Positions 28,352 through 36,379 of a DNA stretch of 64,000 bases are shown one piece after another. The stretch is from the NCBI GenBank assembly GCA_039105265.1, contig JAPFFF010000008.1, positions 4,712,001-4,776,000 of the forward strand. The letters run 5' to 3'. The notes under the pieces were generated by a model. That model did not search any database, was not told the origin of the DNA, and was given only the letters and a program-made list of their open reading frames with translations. Position 1 is the stretch's first letter. Every line of letters starts with the position of its first letter. Both the position numbers and the translations under genes were made by a program. This DNA comes from Tritrichomonas musculus. Its lineage: Eukaryota; Parabasalia; Tritrichomonadida; Tritrichomonadidae.

Positions 28352-28702
28352 ATGTCTGAGTTAAGAGAAATAATAAAACACATTGAAGAAATACATAAAT
28401 TACTTTTGATATTAGAATCAAAACAAGAAGTAAGTGAAGAAGAAGAAACAAATGAAGAAGCAAATACAGAAGCAAACCATAAAAGAACGCGTTCAATATT
28501 CAATTCATCAAAGTTCTTGAACAAGGATGAACGTGAAAAAGTTATACAATTTTTGGATGATAAAGTAATGAATGATATAAATAAGTTGCCAGGACATAAA
28601 AGGTGTTCATATACACAAAACTTATTGAAGGAAAAATTGAAGTTAAATGTATCATCATATATGATTAATAGATTATTGGCATTTAAGAACAACAAAGAAT
28701 AA
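28352..28702 (+). CDS. Small charged protein of M3
   Basis: This 116-residue protein has an N-terminal helix, an acidic Glu run (EVSEEEETNEEAN) and then a basic helical domain (KFLNKDEREKVIQFLDD, SYTQNLLKEKLKL). The last part could be a small helix-turn-helix-like fold, but no family was recognised. It is the first of four plus-strand genes with short gaps, each preceded by a T-rich leader. Confidence 0.65.
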   Translation: MSELREIIKHIEEIHKLLLILESKQEVSEEEETNEEANTEANHKRTRSIFNSSKFLNKDEREKVIQFLDDKVMNDINKLPGHKRCSYTQNLLKEKLKLNVSSYMINRLLAFKNNKE

Positions 28703-28740
28703 AAATATCATTTAATTAATTTGTTTATTTTTGGTTTAAA

Positions 28741-28986
28741 ATGAATAGTGCAATTAAAGGTTTGAGTTGTGATACATCAGCTTTACACGCTCAGTTTCGA
28801 ATAGTTAAAGACAAGATATTCAATGAATGTATGAATTCTGAAGATGATGCATTAAACGGAAAGTTTGATAAGATGATTCACATATTGTCGATATATAAAC
28901 AACTATTTAATGATATTGAATCGATTAAAATACAATTAAGAGCTATTGATGAACGTATCAAATCAGCTGAACAAATGACTTTGTAA
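28741..28986 (+). CDS. Small helical protein of M3
   Basis: This 81-residue protein is mostly helical with possible coiled coil (IKIQLRAIDERIKSAEQM). TTTATTTTTGG lies a few bases before the ATG. No homologue was recognised in M2. The role is unknown. Confidence 0.6.
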   Translation: MNSAIKGLSCDTSALHAQFRIVKDKIFNECMNSEDDALNGKFDKMIHILSIYKQLFNDIESIKIQLRAIDERIKSAEQMTL

Positions 28987-29019
28987 ATGAATCATTGAAT
29001 GACTCATCATTAATGTTGT

Positions 29020-29038
29020 TTTATTTTTATTCAAACAT
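29020..29038 (+). promoter_or_regulatory. Initiator-like motif before the 29041 gene
   Basis: A TTTATTTTTATTCAAACAT stretch ends just before the ATG at 29041. It contains the T-run plus TTCA arrangement seen repeatedly in these elements. Confidence 0.38.
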
Positions 29039-29040
29039 TC

Positions 29041-29616
29041 ATGGCATTATCAAAAGCTCGTATATTAAGTAGCGAGAACGATGCATCAGTTAAGCAGGAA
29101 CAATCAACCAGTATTAATATAAACATCAAACCAAAGCAACCACAACCAGTTGAATATCCATCAGTTCAACCATTACCACAATCATCTCAAGCCACAAATT
29201 TTACTATACCTCAGATGAGTGGAGTATATCAATCACAGCATCCAACAAACAACGTTTCCCTAGAAAGAGGTATCAGTGATATTGGAGCTGATATAACAGA
29301 ACTTGAAACCAAAAACAAATTCCTTGAGATATTATTATCCATCTATGAAACCAATCCAATAAAAGTCAATGATTTATTGATTTGTCATTCAAATACATTA
29401 ATGGAACTCATCAAATTACTAACACAAGCAGATAAAGTTGAATTGATTGTCAATGATGATTGTGCGTGTAATGGTTGCGTTTCTCGTTCCAAATATCTTT
29501 TAATTGATAGGATATTGGTGTACAAAAATAATGAATCAAATGACTTGAAATACAAATATAATAGCATTTATACCGAACTCATTAGACACAACATTTCATT
29601 AAAAACATGTATTTAA
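29041..29616 (+). CDS. Conserved Maverick protein with Cys motif (M3 copy)
   Basis: This 191-residue protein is homologous to the M2 protein at 6684-7190. The N-terminus has KARILSSEN, the middle is a Pro/Gln-rich linker (PKQPQPVEYPSVQPLPQ), and the conserved end has NKFLEILLSIYE, ADKVELIV, CACNGC and SLKTC. The cysteine pattern could bind metal. Its retention in both elements implies an essential function, so far unknown. Confidence 0.8.
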   Translation: MALSKARILSSENDASVKQEQSTSININIKPKQPQPVEYPSVQPLPQSSQATNFTIPQMSGVYQSQHPTNNVSLERGISDIGADITELETKNKFLEILLSIYETNPIKVNDLLICHSNTLMELIKLLTQADKVELIVNDDCACNGCVSRSKYLLIDRILVYKNNESNDLKYKYNSIYTELIRHNISLKTCI

Positions 29617-29626
29617 AAACTAATAA

Positions 29627-29758
29627 ATGATATATGAAATATTAGTTGTTTCATTATTAACAGGTTTATTTTTAGTGAAGATTGTTGAAGTATCTTTAAT
29701 GATGCCTGACAAAGAACCAGAACTCAGTGAAGAGATAAGAACAAAAATGTATTCATGA
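29627..29758 (+). CDS. 43-residue membrane-anchored micro-protein of M3
   Basis: A short frame fills the 166-base gap between two genes. It encodes one hydrophobic segment (YEILVVSLLTGLFLVKIVEV) followed by a Pro/Glu-rich acidic tail ending in KMYS. A single-pass membrane protein of this size could act in membrane interaction or release, but this is inference. It is too short for standard gene calling, and no M2 homologue was found. Confidence 0.45.
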   Translation: MIYEILVVSLLTGLFLVKIVEVSLMMPDKEPELSEEIRTKMYS

Positions 29759-29782
29759 AGAGCTTTAACGAAAACTAAAGAA

Positions 29783-30727
29783 ATGAAAGGTTTCATGAAA
29801 CCCACTCAGTTTAATTACAAAGAGATTTTATTCTCTAGTGGTTCTGATTATGATGATGACCAAATGAGTTTTGCATTTGAATATGAATCATTCAAGCCAA
29901 CTGTTAATGAAACAACATTTAATATTGATGATGAGATGAATAAAGCATATCAACGCAATGAATCAAAAATAAAGAATGAATCAATCAGACCAATCGCAAA
30001 CGGTATTTATTCATATTACAATTCATTGAACATACTCGTTGGTCAGCAAGGTAAAGGAAAGAGTCATATAATGCTACGAGATGTTATTCAAATGTCTCGA
30101 ATGAAGAACGCTGGCTTTCATTTAATTGTTTATGTATCACGAAACGGAACAATCAATGATGCAACATTCGAAAGCCAACGCGAATTGATACAGCTACCAA
30201 TAAAAACTGTTGCTGACAGCAATGCTGAAGAATATCTTAAACAGCTTGATTTATATAAAGAATTGTATAACAAATATTCATCAACACCAAAAATAGTAAT
30301 CGAAGGGACGGAGTCCCCTTTTGCGAAGCAAAATGAAAAGAAGTTAAACGATATGTTTGAGTTTCTTCATATCAATAAACTAGGTCAACCAAATAAACCA
30401 CTAAATACTATCATTCTTTGTGAAGACTTCTTGAAATCGAAACTAATTAAATCATCCTATTTTATCAATACCATCAGTCAGCTTCGACATAAGAATCTAA
30501 TCATATTCGTTAACATCCAGTTCTTCAAAGCTTTAACAACAGAATGGAAAAATAATGCAACATCATTCTTCATCTTTAGTGGTTATTCACGACAGAAACT
30601 CGGCTACATATATCAACAAGTTCCATTTCCAATAGATTTCGAAGAGCTATGGAATCGATACAGAACAATGAAAGCACATCAATTCGTTTTAATCAATGTT
30701 CGAACTAATAACCTTTCATTCATCTAA
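29783..30727 (+). CDS. Packaging ATPase of M3 (A32/FtsK-HerA type)
   Basis: This 314-residue protein has a Walker A motif in NILVGQQGKGKSH (about residue 85) and Walker B in NTIILCEDF (about 210). SQLRHKNLIIFVNIQFF follows, the sensor-like Arg/Gln region of A32-type genome-packaging ATPases. The C-terminus (FSGYSRQKLGYIYQQ) matches the M2 copy. The N-terminal 80 residues are acidic and element-specific. It should pump element DNA into capsids. It overlaps the end of the convergent 30716 gene by 12 bases. A 26-base G/C-rich stretch with a GGGAC...GTCCCC-like hairpin (30305-30330) lies inside the gene and is unexplained. Confidence 0.9.
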   Translation: MKGFMKPTQFNYKEILFSSGSDYDDDQMSFAFEYESFKPTVNETTFNIDDEMNKAYQRNESKIKNESIRPIANGIYSYYNSLNILVGQQGKGKSHIMLRDVIQMSRMKNAGFHLIVYVSRNGTINDATFESQRELIQLPIKTVADSNAEEYLKQLDLYKELYNKYSSTPKIVIEGTESPFAKQNEKKLNDMFEFLHINKLGQPNKPLNTIILCEDFLKSKLIKSSYFINTISQLRHKNLIIFVNIQFFKALTTEWKNNATSFFIFSGYSRQKLGYIYQQVPFPIDFEELWNRYRTMKAHQFVLINVRTNNLSFI

Positions 30728-31180
30728 TACAATTTGTTGTTGAACACCAACAAACAGCTGTGGTGTATTGATATTATATTTTTGTCTCATTTGTTCAATC
30801 AATTCCTTTGTTTTCTTATCTGTTGCTTTCCTTATGCTGTAATTATAATACTTATATTCTTTGAATGATTGTTCTTCACTTGAACCTTCAACGAAGAATT
30901 CAATGGATGTTGTTGATATTCTTCTTCTAACATTTGATGTAAGTGTTATGTATTCAAGACCGAGTTCAACAATCTTATCATGATAGAATCGTTTGAATTC
31001 ATTCTCTTTGTTCTTCAATGATATGTACATCACTTTAGCTTTATATGTAGCCTTTCCACTTGGTATTGGATATCTATCACACAATATTGAGAAATCACAT
31101 TGTTTAAACTTCTCTGTTTCATCCAGCATATCAATCAATGAATTGATGTAATCATAAACCTTTGGTGTTGACATTTTCAT
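30716..31180 (-). CDS. Hypothetical protein of M3
   Basis: This 154-residue protein is rich in Tyr, Lys and Glu, with a beta-like middle (VMYISLKNKENEF, SNVRRRISTTSIEFFVEG). It occupies the same place, last gene before an end, as the M2 protein at 38454-38969, and the two may be distant relatives, but similarity is weak. It does not show the His, Asp and Cys motifs of an adenain-type protease. The ATG follows a run of TTTATTTTTATTTTTAATT on its strand. Confidence 0.6.
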   Translation of the reverse strand: MKMSTPKVYDYINSLIDMLDETEKFKQCDFSILCDRYPIPSGKATYKAKVMYISLKNKENEFKRFYHDKIVELGLEYITLTSNVRRRISTTSIEFFVEGSSEEQSFKEYKYYNYSIRKATDKKTKELIEQMRQKYNINTPQLFVGVQQQIVLDE

Positions 31181-31229
31181 TTAATTAAAAATAAAAATAA
31201 ATTTAATGATATGTATCATATGAAACAAT

Positions 31230-31438
31230 TAGTATCACATGAGGAAATAGGTATCACATGAGATAAAAGGTATCACACGAGGAAAAAGGTAGCTTATGAG
31301 GAAAAAGGTAGCTTATGAGGAAAAAGGTAGCTTATGAGGAAAAAGGTAGCTTATGAGGAAAAAGGTAGCTTATGAGGAAAAAGGTAGCTTATGAGGAAAA
31401 AGGTATCACACTAAATAAAAGGTATCACATGAGTCATC
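31230..31438 (+). repeat. 19-bp tandem array, about 11 units
   Basis: The unit is GGTAGCTTATGAGGAAAAA, present six times without change, flanked by variant units of the form GGTATCACATGAGGAAAAA. All units are 19 bp. It lies between the last gene and the right inverted repeat of M3. Confidence 0.92.
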
Positions 31439-31439
31439 A

Positions 31440-31960
31440 ACAAGATATTCAACAATAACAACAAGATTTTCAACAACAACATGGTTCTTCAACAACAAGA
31501 TTTTTCAACAACAACATGGTTCTTCAACAACAAGATTTTTCAACAACAACATGGTTCTTCAACAACAAGATTTTTCAACAACAACATGGTTCTTCAACAA
31601 CAACAAGATTTTTCAACAACAACAACAAGGTTTTTCAACAACAACAAGGTTCTTCAACAACAACAAGGTTCTTCAACAACAACAAGGTTTTTCAACAACA
31701 ACATGGTTCTTCAACAACAACATGGTTCTTCAACAACAACATGGTTCTTCAACAACAACATGGTTCTTCAACAACAAGATTTTTCAACAACAACATGGTT
31801 CTTCAACAACAACATGGTTCTTCAACAACAACAAGGTTTTTCAACAACAACAAGGTTTTTCAACAACAACATGGTTCTTCAACAACAACATGGTTCTTCA
31901 ACAACAACAAGGTTTTTCAACAACAACATGGTTCTTCAACAACAACATGGTTCTTTATAA
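31440..31960 (+). repeat. CAACAA minisatellite, units of 16, 19 and 22 bp
   Basis: Units are of the type GGTTCTTCAACAACAACAT, with some starting GATTTTTC or GGTTTTTC and some having one CAA more or fewer. Each unit length leaves remainder one on division by three, so each unit moves the frame by one. No stop codon occurs on this strand in any frame for about 480 bases, and every frame would encode a QQQ, STTT, FFNNN repeat. I treat it as a repeat, not as three genes. Confidence 0.92.
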
Positions 31961-31964
31961 ATAA

Positions 31965-32234
31965 AATTTTTTTTCCTAACCAGCTAGCTTTTCAGGCGTT
32001 CGACAACGTTTCTGATGACCTTTAGCATTCTCATTGACTACCAGAACTGGCTACGTTCCAGCTTGTCTCGATGTCGTTTCGGTCTCGCCCCGATTTCAGA
32101 ATTAAATAATAATAATATTTTTTATCTTTGCTATATACAAATATTTTTTAAAAATAATTTTTTATTTTCGCAAATTCTAAAAACAATATAAAACAAGTAT
32201 AAATATATTAGGAATAATAAATAAACACAAACTG
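31965..32234. other. Non-coding stretch with a GC-richer island
   Basis: Positions about 31977-32100 are close to half G+C, unlike everything around them, and contain no open frame of note. An AT-rich run follows to the right inverted repeat. I see no RNA family signature in the island. Confidence 0.5.
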
Positions 32235-32695
32235 CATCAGCTTGAGAATGAATTAAATGAACTGTCTAATAAATGAACATCAATTGATGGTAATCATTAA
32301 ATGAGTTCATATTATTTTTGTTCATTAGTCGTGTTGACGGCGGGCTTTAGCCTGACGGAAACCGACTGATATATACTACTAAAACAAGATCAAAGATGTA
32401 AATTCTAAAATGAAGATTCAAAGTGGCGCCCGTCAATTTTCAATTTTATCTCACCCCACCAGAACGAATTAAACTCATTAAACAGCTCTTCATAAACAGT
32501 ACATCATCCATGACATCAATCTTTTATTTTTGGTTATTTATTCAAAAGTGTCTACCCGATTTTTGAATGAAATGGGGGGCTAATTTTGAAAAAGTGGTGA
32601 TTTTTTGAGTCATGGCGCCGATGTTTGGGGTCTGTAAATCCTATGACGAGGGGGTCATTTTATCTCACCCCACCAAATCAACACCCTTACTCTCT
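32235..32695. repeat. M3 right terminal inverted repeat
   Basis: This matches 11266-11726 in inverted orientation over all 461 bases by eye. It carries a second copy of the terminus-like module (32324-32380) and a 13-codon remnant of the coiled-coil gene end. Confidence 0.96.
32324..32380. other. Terminus-like stem-loop module inside the M3 right repeat
   Basis: On this strand the outer stem is TTAGTCG with CGACTGA and the inner stem is CGGGC with GCCTG around loop TTTA. The sequence ends in ATATACTACT. The M1 end at 45250-45310 has the same plan with paired base changes. Confidence 0.7.
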
Positions 32696-32701
32696 GACGC
32701 A
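32696..32701. repeat. Right target-site duplication of M3 (GACGCA)
   Basis: This is the second copy of the 6-bp duplication at 11260-11265. Confidence 0.93.
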
Positions 32702-32758
32702 GAAGGGAACGAAATAAAGCCTGACAATTTCACTGTTTTCTTGAAGTTAGAGTATTGA
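32702..32758 (+). pseudogene. Detached 3' end of the M2 small conserved gene
   Basis: Eighteen codons and a TGA stop continue the frame of 10990-11265 once M3 and one GACGCA are discounted. The encoded segment aligns with the last residues of the M3 homologue at 16036-16386, including the G-N-I-P spacing. Confidence 0.88.
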
Positions 32759-32819
32759 GCATGCGCAAAAAAAATATTTTTTTACTGTTTTTTTACTCTT
32801 TTCCTGCTGGTACTCATAT

Positions 32820-34709
32820 TTACTCATAGCCTGCTGGTACTGAATTAGGATAATATTCGACTCCATTAACGCTCCAAGTGAAATATGTATCGGAACAAAG
32901 CCACATTTCTGGTGACGGAGGATGCATGTTGGGATATTCTGGGTCGGGAATAAAGTATGTGTCATCATCGCCACGATACATTGGCTGACCTCTGAACGTA
33001 ACGGTTATTGAAGTACTTCCAGTATCTATTCCGTCAAATACATAGCCTGCATTGCTCCTTTCGAGTTGGAAATTTATACCAAAAGATGTTCCGTCTGAGC
33101 GGCAATTTGTATATCTTTTTCCTGTTGCTGGGTCGTTTAATGGTTGCGTGAAAGAGTCTTCAAATTCTTGTGTGGCTTCTAAGGCTCCGTCTAGTTCGTT
33201 TGCGATAAGCTGATGTTGATAAAATCTTGCAGCACAAGTATTGGCAAATTCTGTGTCTGGATATGTTCTTTTATTGACTACGAGCTGGACATTTTGATAC
33301 ATAATATTGTCGAAACAAGTAATGTCAGCAGGAGATTTTGGAAACATCATCGTGATATTTGTCGCATTTCTCAATGGAATTGACTTACTGATTTCGAGAC
33401 CGTTTACTTTGGCAGTTCCTTCGAAAATTTCTCTTGTGAGTTCCTGAGACGGAATCAATAAAGGAGTCTGTAATTCTCTGACAAGTCCTTGATAAACGTC
33501 TGGTTTGAGACCAAAACCTGCCAAATTTGAACGACCTAATTGAATAGTTCCTCCAAGGACATCCAAAGTAATTTTCTCTGTTTTGAGATTTATGTTGTCC
33601 GATTTTGTTGTGGCGAGTAAGGCGCCTTTCAATTCACTTTTGATAATTTTGACAGTATCTCCTGGATCCAATGGTTTGTCTGGATTAGCTGCTGCGATTA
33701 ACTCTGCAAATTCTCTTTTATTGACATCATCTCTTGTAACTCCATATTTTGTAAATTCTTCGTCAGTATATCCGAAATCAATTGTTGGATGTTCCAAAAC
33801 ATCGTCATCATAGACATTTGCGCCTTTGTATCTTTGGTACTCGATATGAAGTTTTTGGGAAGGAGTTGGTTTGGCGGAATAATGAGAAACAATGACAGAT
33901 GGACGGCCTATTTGTGTGAATTTTCTTGATATTGGGATGACATCAGGCATTTCTTCGGCAATTTCTTTGTCTTCCAAAAATTGTAGAGTTTCCTTAACGA
34001 TATTTGGATTGATTTGTGCCCAGACAAGAGCGCGTAAAGATGTTTTGACCTCTTCTTCTATCTCTCCACAAATTGCGTTTGGATATAACTGCCATGCCTG
34101 AAGAGCCAGTTGGTCGACAAATGGGATGGTTAATTCAATGGTAAATTTATGTGGTTGTCCATCAGCAATATCCTTTAAATCGACATAACAACCGCATACC
34201 GATGGGGAGAATTGACTGACATTTTCCCAAGTTGAATGAGAATATTTTGATGTTGCTTTTGCATCACGAGGTTTGATGGAGTTATAGGCGAAAGATTCTC
34301 TTTGGAGTTCGTCTTGTCGATATGCGCCTAAGAGTTTATCATTTATCCAGAAGCGACAATCTTCATAAAATTCTACAGCATTCTTGAATCCGACAAATAT
34401 TTTCATCAATCCATTTGTGTCTGCAGATACGTCAATAGGCTGGGACAATTTAATGATAAAGTCAAGGAGAATTGTAGTAAAAGACTTCTCAATTTGGGTG
34501 ATTGTATGGCCGGAATGAGATAATTTGATACGTGTTTTTGTACCGACTGGAAGTGGGGCGTCTTTGTCTTTGAACTCTTCTAGAACGAAAGAAAATGTAT
34601 TATCTCCTCCGTTTCTTTGAATGAGATTTCGTAATTTTGACTGGAAAAATGAGAGAACATCACCTTCATCATTTCCTAAATTTTTGGTCTGTGCGTTGTA
34701 GTAGGTCAT
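32820..34709 (-). CDS. Probable major capsid protein of M2
   Basis: This 629-residue protein is the counterpart of the M3 capsid candidate at 12936-14879. Common blocks include FSFVLEEFKD.DAPLP, HSTWENVSQ, LALQAWQLYPN, LVWAQINP, MFPKSPADITCFDNIMYQN, the GKRYTN..SDGTSF region and GDDDTYF near the C-terminus. Overall similarity to M3 looks only moderate, unlike the fibre segment. It is read away from the amphipathic protein gene, as in M3. The ATG follows a T-rich leader with TATTAAATCAA on its strand. The double jelly-roll identity is inferred from size and conservation. Confidence 0.7.
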   Translation of the reverse strand: MTYYNAQTKNLGNDEGDVLSFFQSKLRNLIQRNGGDNTFSFVLEEFKDKDAPLPVGTKTRIKLSHSGHTITQIEKSFTTILLDFIIKLSQPIDVSADTNGLMKIFVGFKNAVEFYEDCRFWINDKLLGAYRQDELQRESFAYNSIKPRDAKATSKYSHSTWENVSQFSPSVCGCYVDLKDIADGQPHKFTIELTIPFVDQLALQAWQLYPNAICGEIEEEVKTSLRALVWAQINPNIVKETLQFLEDKEIAEEMPDVIPISRKFTQIGRPSVIVSHYSAKPTPSQKLHIEYQRYKGANVYDDDVLEHPTIDFGYTDEEFTKYGVTRDDVNKREFAELIAAANPDKPLDPGDTVKIIKSELKGALLATTKSDNINLKTEKITLDVLGGTIQLGRSNLAGFGLKPDVYQGLVRELQTPLLIPSQELTREIFEGTAKVNGLEISKSIPLRNATNITMMFPKSPADITCFDNIMYQNVQLVVNKRTYPDTEFANTCAARFYQHQLIANELDGALEATQEFEDSFTQPLNDPATGKRYTNCRSDGTSFGINFQLERSNAGYVFDGIDTGSTSITVTFRGQPMYRGDDDTYFIPDPEYPNMHPPSPEMWLCSDTYFTWSVNGVEYYPNSVPAGYE

Positions 34710-34832
34710 TTGATTTAATATAAAAATGACAATAAAGGAGTTGTAAAGTTTGTTATATGAACATTTTATTTGTGAAACGACCGAAGGTCCTTACAACTTT
34801 GTTGAAACAAACTAAAACAAAGTTTTACTGAA

Positions 34833-35144
34833 ATGGAAATGGCATTCGGAAGTTGGTTTAAAAACATCATTAACGGAGCAAAAAACGTAATCGGAAAAGC
34901 ATTACCGGTACTGAAAAAAGGTGCTGAAATCGTGTCAAAAGTCGCTCCAGTACTTGGCGGGGCGATAGGTGGACCTGTAGGAAATGTAATCAATAAAATA
35001 GGCGATTATGCAGGAAAATTTGCTGGCAATAAGGCGTTGGGAGTAAACGGAGCGGGAATAAGACAGACAAATAATAGTTGGTCTCAGCAAATTACAGGAC
35101 CATCAACTAATCCAGGAAGATTTGATATTCCTTTGTTGAAGTAA
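34833..35144 (+). CDS. Amphipathic basic protein of M2 (minor capsid candidate)
   Basis: This 103-residue protein contains FGSWFKNIINGAKNVIGKAL, then PVLKKGAEIVSKVAPVLGG and a Gly-rich stretch, and ends with a polar tail. The alternating hydrophobic and lysine pattern fits an amphipathic membrane-active helix. Composition and position match the M3 protein at 12632-12886 and recall protein VI or X type virion peptides of adenovirus-like capsids. A second ATG two codons downstream (MAFGSW) is a possible start. Confidence 0.65.
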   Translation: MEMAFGSWFKNIINGAKNVIGKALPVLKKGAEIVSKVAPVLGGAIGGPVGNVINKIGDYAGKFAGNKALGVNGAGIRQTNNSWSQQITGPSTNPGRFDIPLLK

Positions 35145-35176
35145 GATGAATTTTATTTGTGTTTATTGAAAAGGAA

Positions 35177-35518
35177 ATGAACGACATCAAAGTAATCGAG
35201 CCTATCTCAAAGCATACGAAAGAGTTTGATACAGTTGATGAATTCAATTTATATTATAACAAGAATAAAGAAGAGATGGATAAACTTACGACGCATAAAC
35301 TCAATAAATTATATCTCATAAAAGGGTATCGAATAACGAGAATCAAGAATGTGTTGAGCCTCAAAAAAATGAAGCAAAATTCACAATATGAAATTGACCT
35401 TGGCAACGAGCTGGATGAACTAAAAAAAGAGATACAATATATGAAAGAAACAATAAATAACATCATACATTTCTTAAATCCTCAGACAGAAATAGAAGTT
35501 TCTCCTCCCCAATCTTAA
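35177..35518 (+). CDS. Coiled-coil protein of M2, homologue of 12119-12595
   Basis: I start this at the ATG at 35177 (MNDIKVIEPIS, 113 residues), since the frame upstream opens only with GTG. It shares EFNLYYNKN and LNKLYLI with the M3 protein and ends in a heptad helix (LGNELDELKKEIQYMKETINN). It follows the amphipathic protein gene by 32 bases on the same strand. It overlaps the ATPase end by four bases. Confidence 0.72.
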   Translation: MNDIKVIEPISKHTKEFDTVDEFNLYYNKNKEEMDKLTTHKLNKLYLIKGYRITRIKNVLSLKKMKQNSQYEIDLGNELDELKKEIQYMKETINNIIHFLNPQTEIEVSPPQS

Positions 35519-36333
35519 GATTGAGTCAGCAATGTATTGCCGCCGTCTGATACCTGAACAATTAGGCAGGAATGAGAATCTGGATTGTAATTTTTTTCTT
35601 CAGACAATTGCCTGTACATATTGTAGAACTCCTCAAAGTCCAAATTACTTGCTGATTGGGAATAAATATAGTGAAGCTGCTGACGGTTGAAGCAAGGAAA
35701 AACGAACAAAGTTGTAATCTCATTTTTGATATGTGGTTTGATGCCTTTCCATCCTTGAATCAATAAAAAGTAGGAAATATTTGTGTGTCAGCATCTTCGG
35801 AGCTGTTGAGAGAAAAACGATTCTTCGGAAGAAAATAGTTTGTTGTTTGAAATATCATCAAAAAGTATCAATGTATGGAGGAAATCTTTGCTGAAATCAG
35901 TAATGTGAAGGACCTTAAACATATCATTTTTTTGTCCATCATCTAATCGTTCCTCCAATCCTTCTCGCTTGACAAGATAGTAGAGGTTTTTTGCAGCAAT
36001 TAATTCAGTGATAAAATCGACGGCCATCTTCTCGGAAACGGTAATATATGGTATTTTGATGAGGTGTTTGAGAGATTGGAAACTCCTATCGTTTTCGTCA
36101 CCATTTTTCGTGATATAGATTAGTAAGTGGTGTGTTTTTATTAATCCTATTTTGATGATTTCTTGTAGAGCGATGACGGTTTTTCCAGAATTTTGTTTCC
36201 CGACGACGACATTTACAGAATTGTATTTTATATGAATATCATCGTGGATTGTCTCGATTAAAGCACCCGATAAATTGTTTGCGTTTTGTTTCAGAGTTTC
36301 TGAGACAAGAGAATTAATTACTTTTAAACTCAT
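35515..36333 (-). pseudogene. Packaging ATPase of M2 with one in-frame stop
   Basis: The frame is homologous to the M3 ATPase. The first 181 codons hold Walker A (VVVGKQNSGKT, about residue 44) and Walker B (HTLILFDDI). A TGA at 35788-35790 interrupts the conserved Arg-His segment just after QQLRR. The same frame then continues to 35515 through the FPCFNRQQLHYIYSQ region seen in M3. Only one stop is present and no frameshift, so the change is recent; the position is one where the family often has Arg, so a C-to-T change of CGA would explain it. Readthrough or a sequencing error cannot be excluded. Confidence 0.85.
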
Positions 36334-36379
36334 TTATTCCCCAAAAGACTGTAAAAAAAAATGTTTAGGAGTGATATAT

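Larger units (their letters stand above)
11266..32695. mobile_element. M3, apparently intact Maverick/Polinton element
   Basis: M3 is 21,430 bp with 461-bp inverted repeats that appear identical by eye, beginning AGAGAGTAAGG, and a perfect 6-bp duplication. It encodes polymerase, integrase, ATPase, probable major capsid protein, amphipathic small protein, coiled-coil proteins, fibre, a free HNH protein and conserved unknowns. No internal stop or frameshift was seen in the large genes. It sits in an M2 gene, so it is younger than M2. Its codon choice is more AT-rich than that of M2 (for example TCA and TTG rather than TCT and CTC). Confidence 0.96.

Noticed and set aside
31230-31438. CRISPR-like array
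   Set aside because: Units are contiguous 19-mers with no spacers, and the genome is eukaryotic.
31481-32025. Three overlapping open frames of 137-169 codons
   Set aside because: They are the three readings of one CAACAA minisatellite whose units contain no stop codons. No non-repeat domain supports them as genes.
11581-32380. Taking AGTAGTATAT as the ends of M3
   Set aside because: The inverted repeat continues 315 bp further out on both sides, and the direct GACGCA duplication lies outside that longer repeat.
32324-32380. Self-cleaving ribozyme (hammerhead or HDV type) in the terminal stem-loop
   Set aside because: The hammerhead CUGANGA core is absent on both strands, and no HDV-like nested pairing could be drawn. 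A structured element remains possible.
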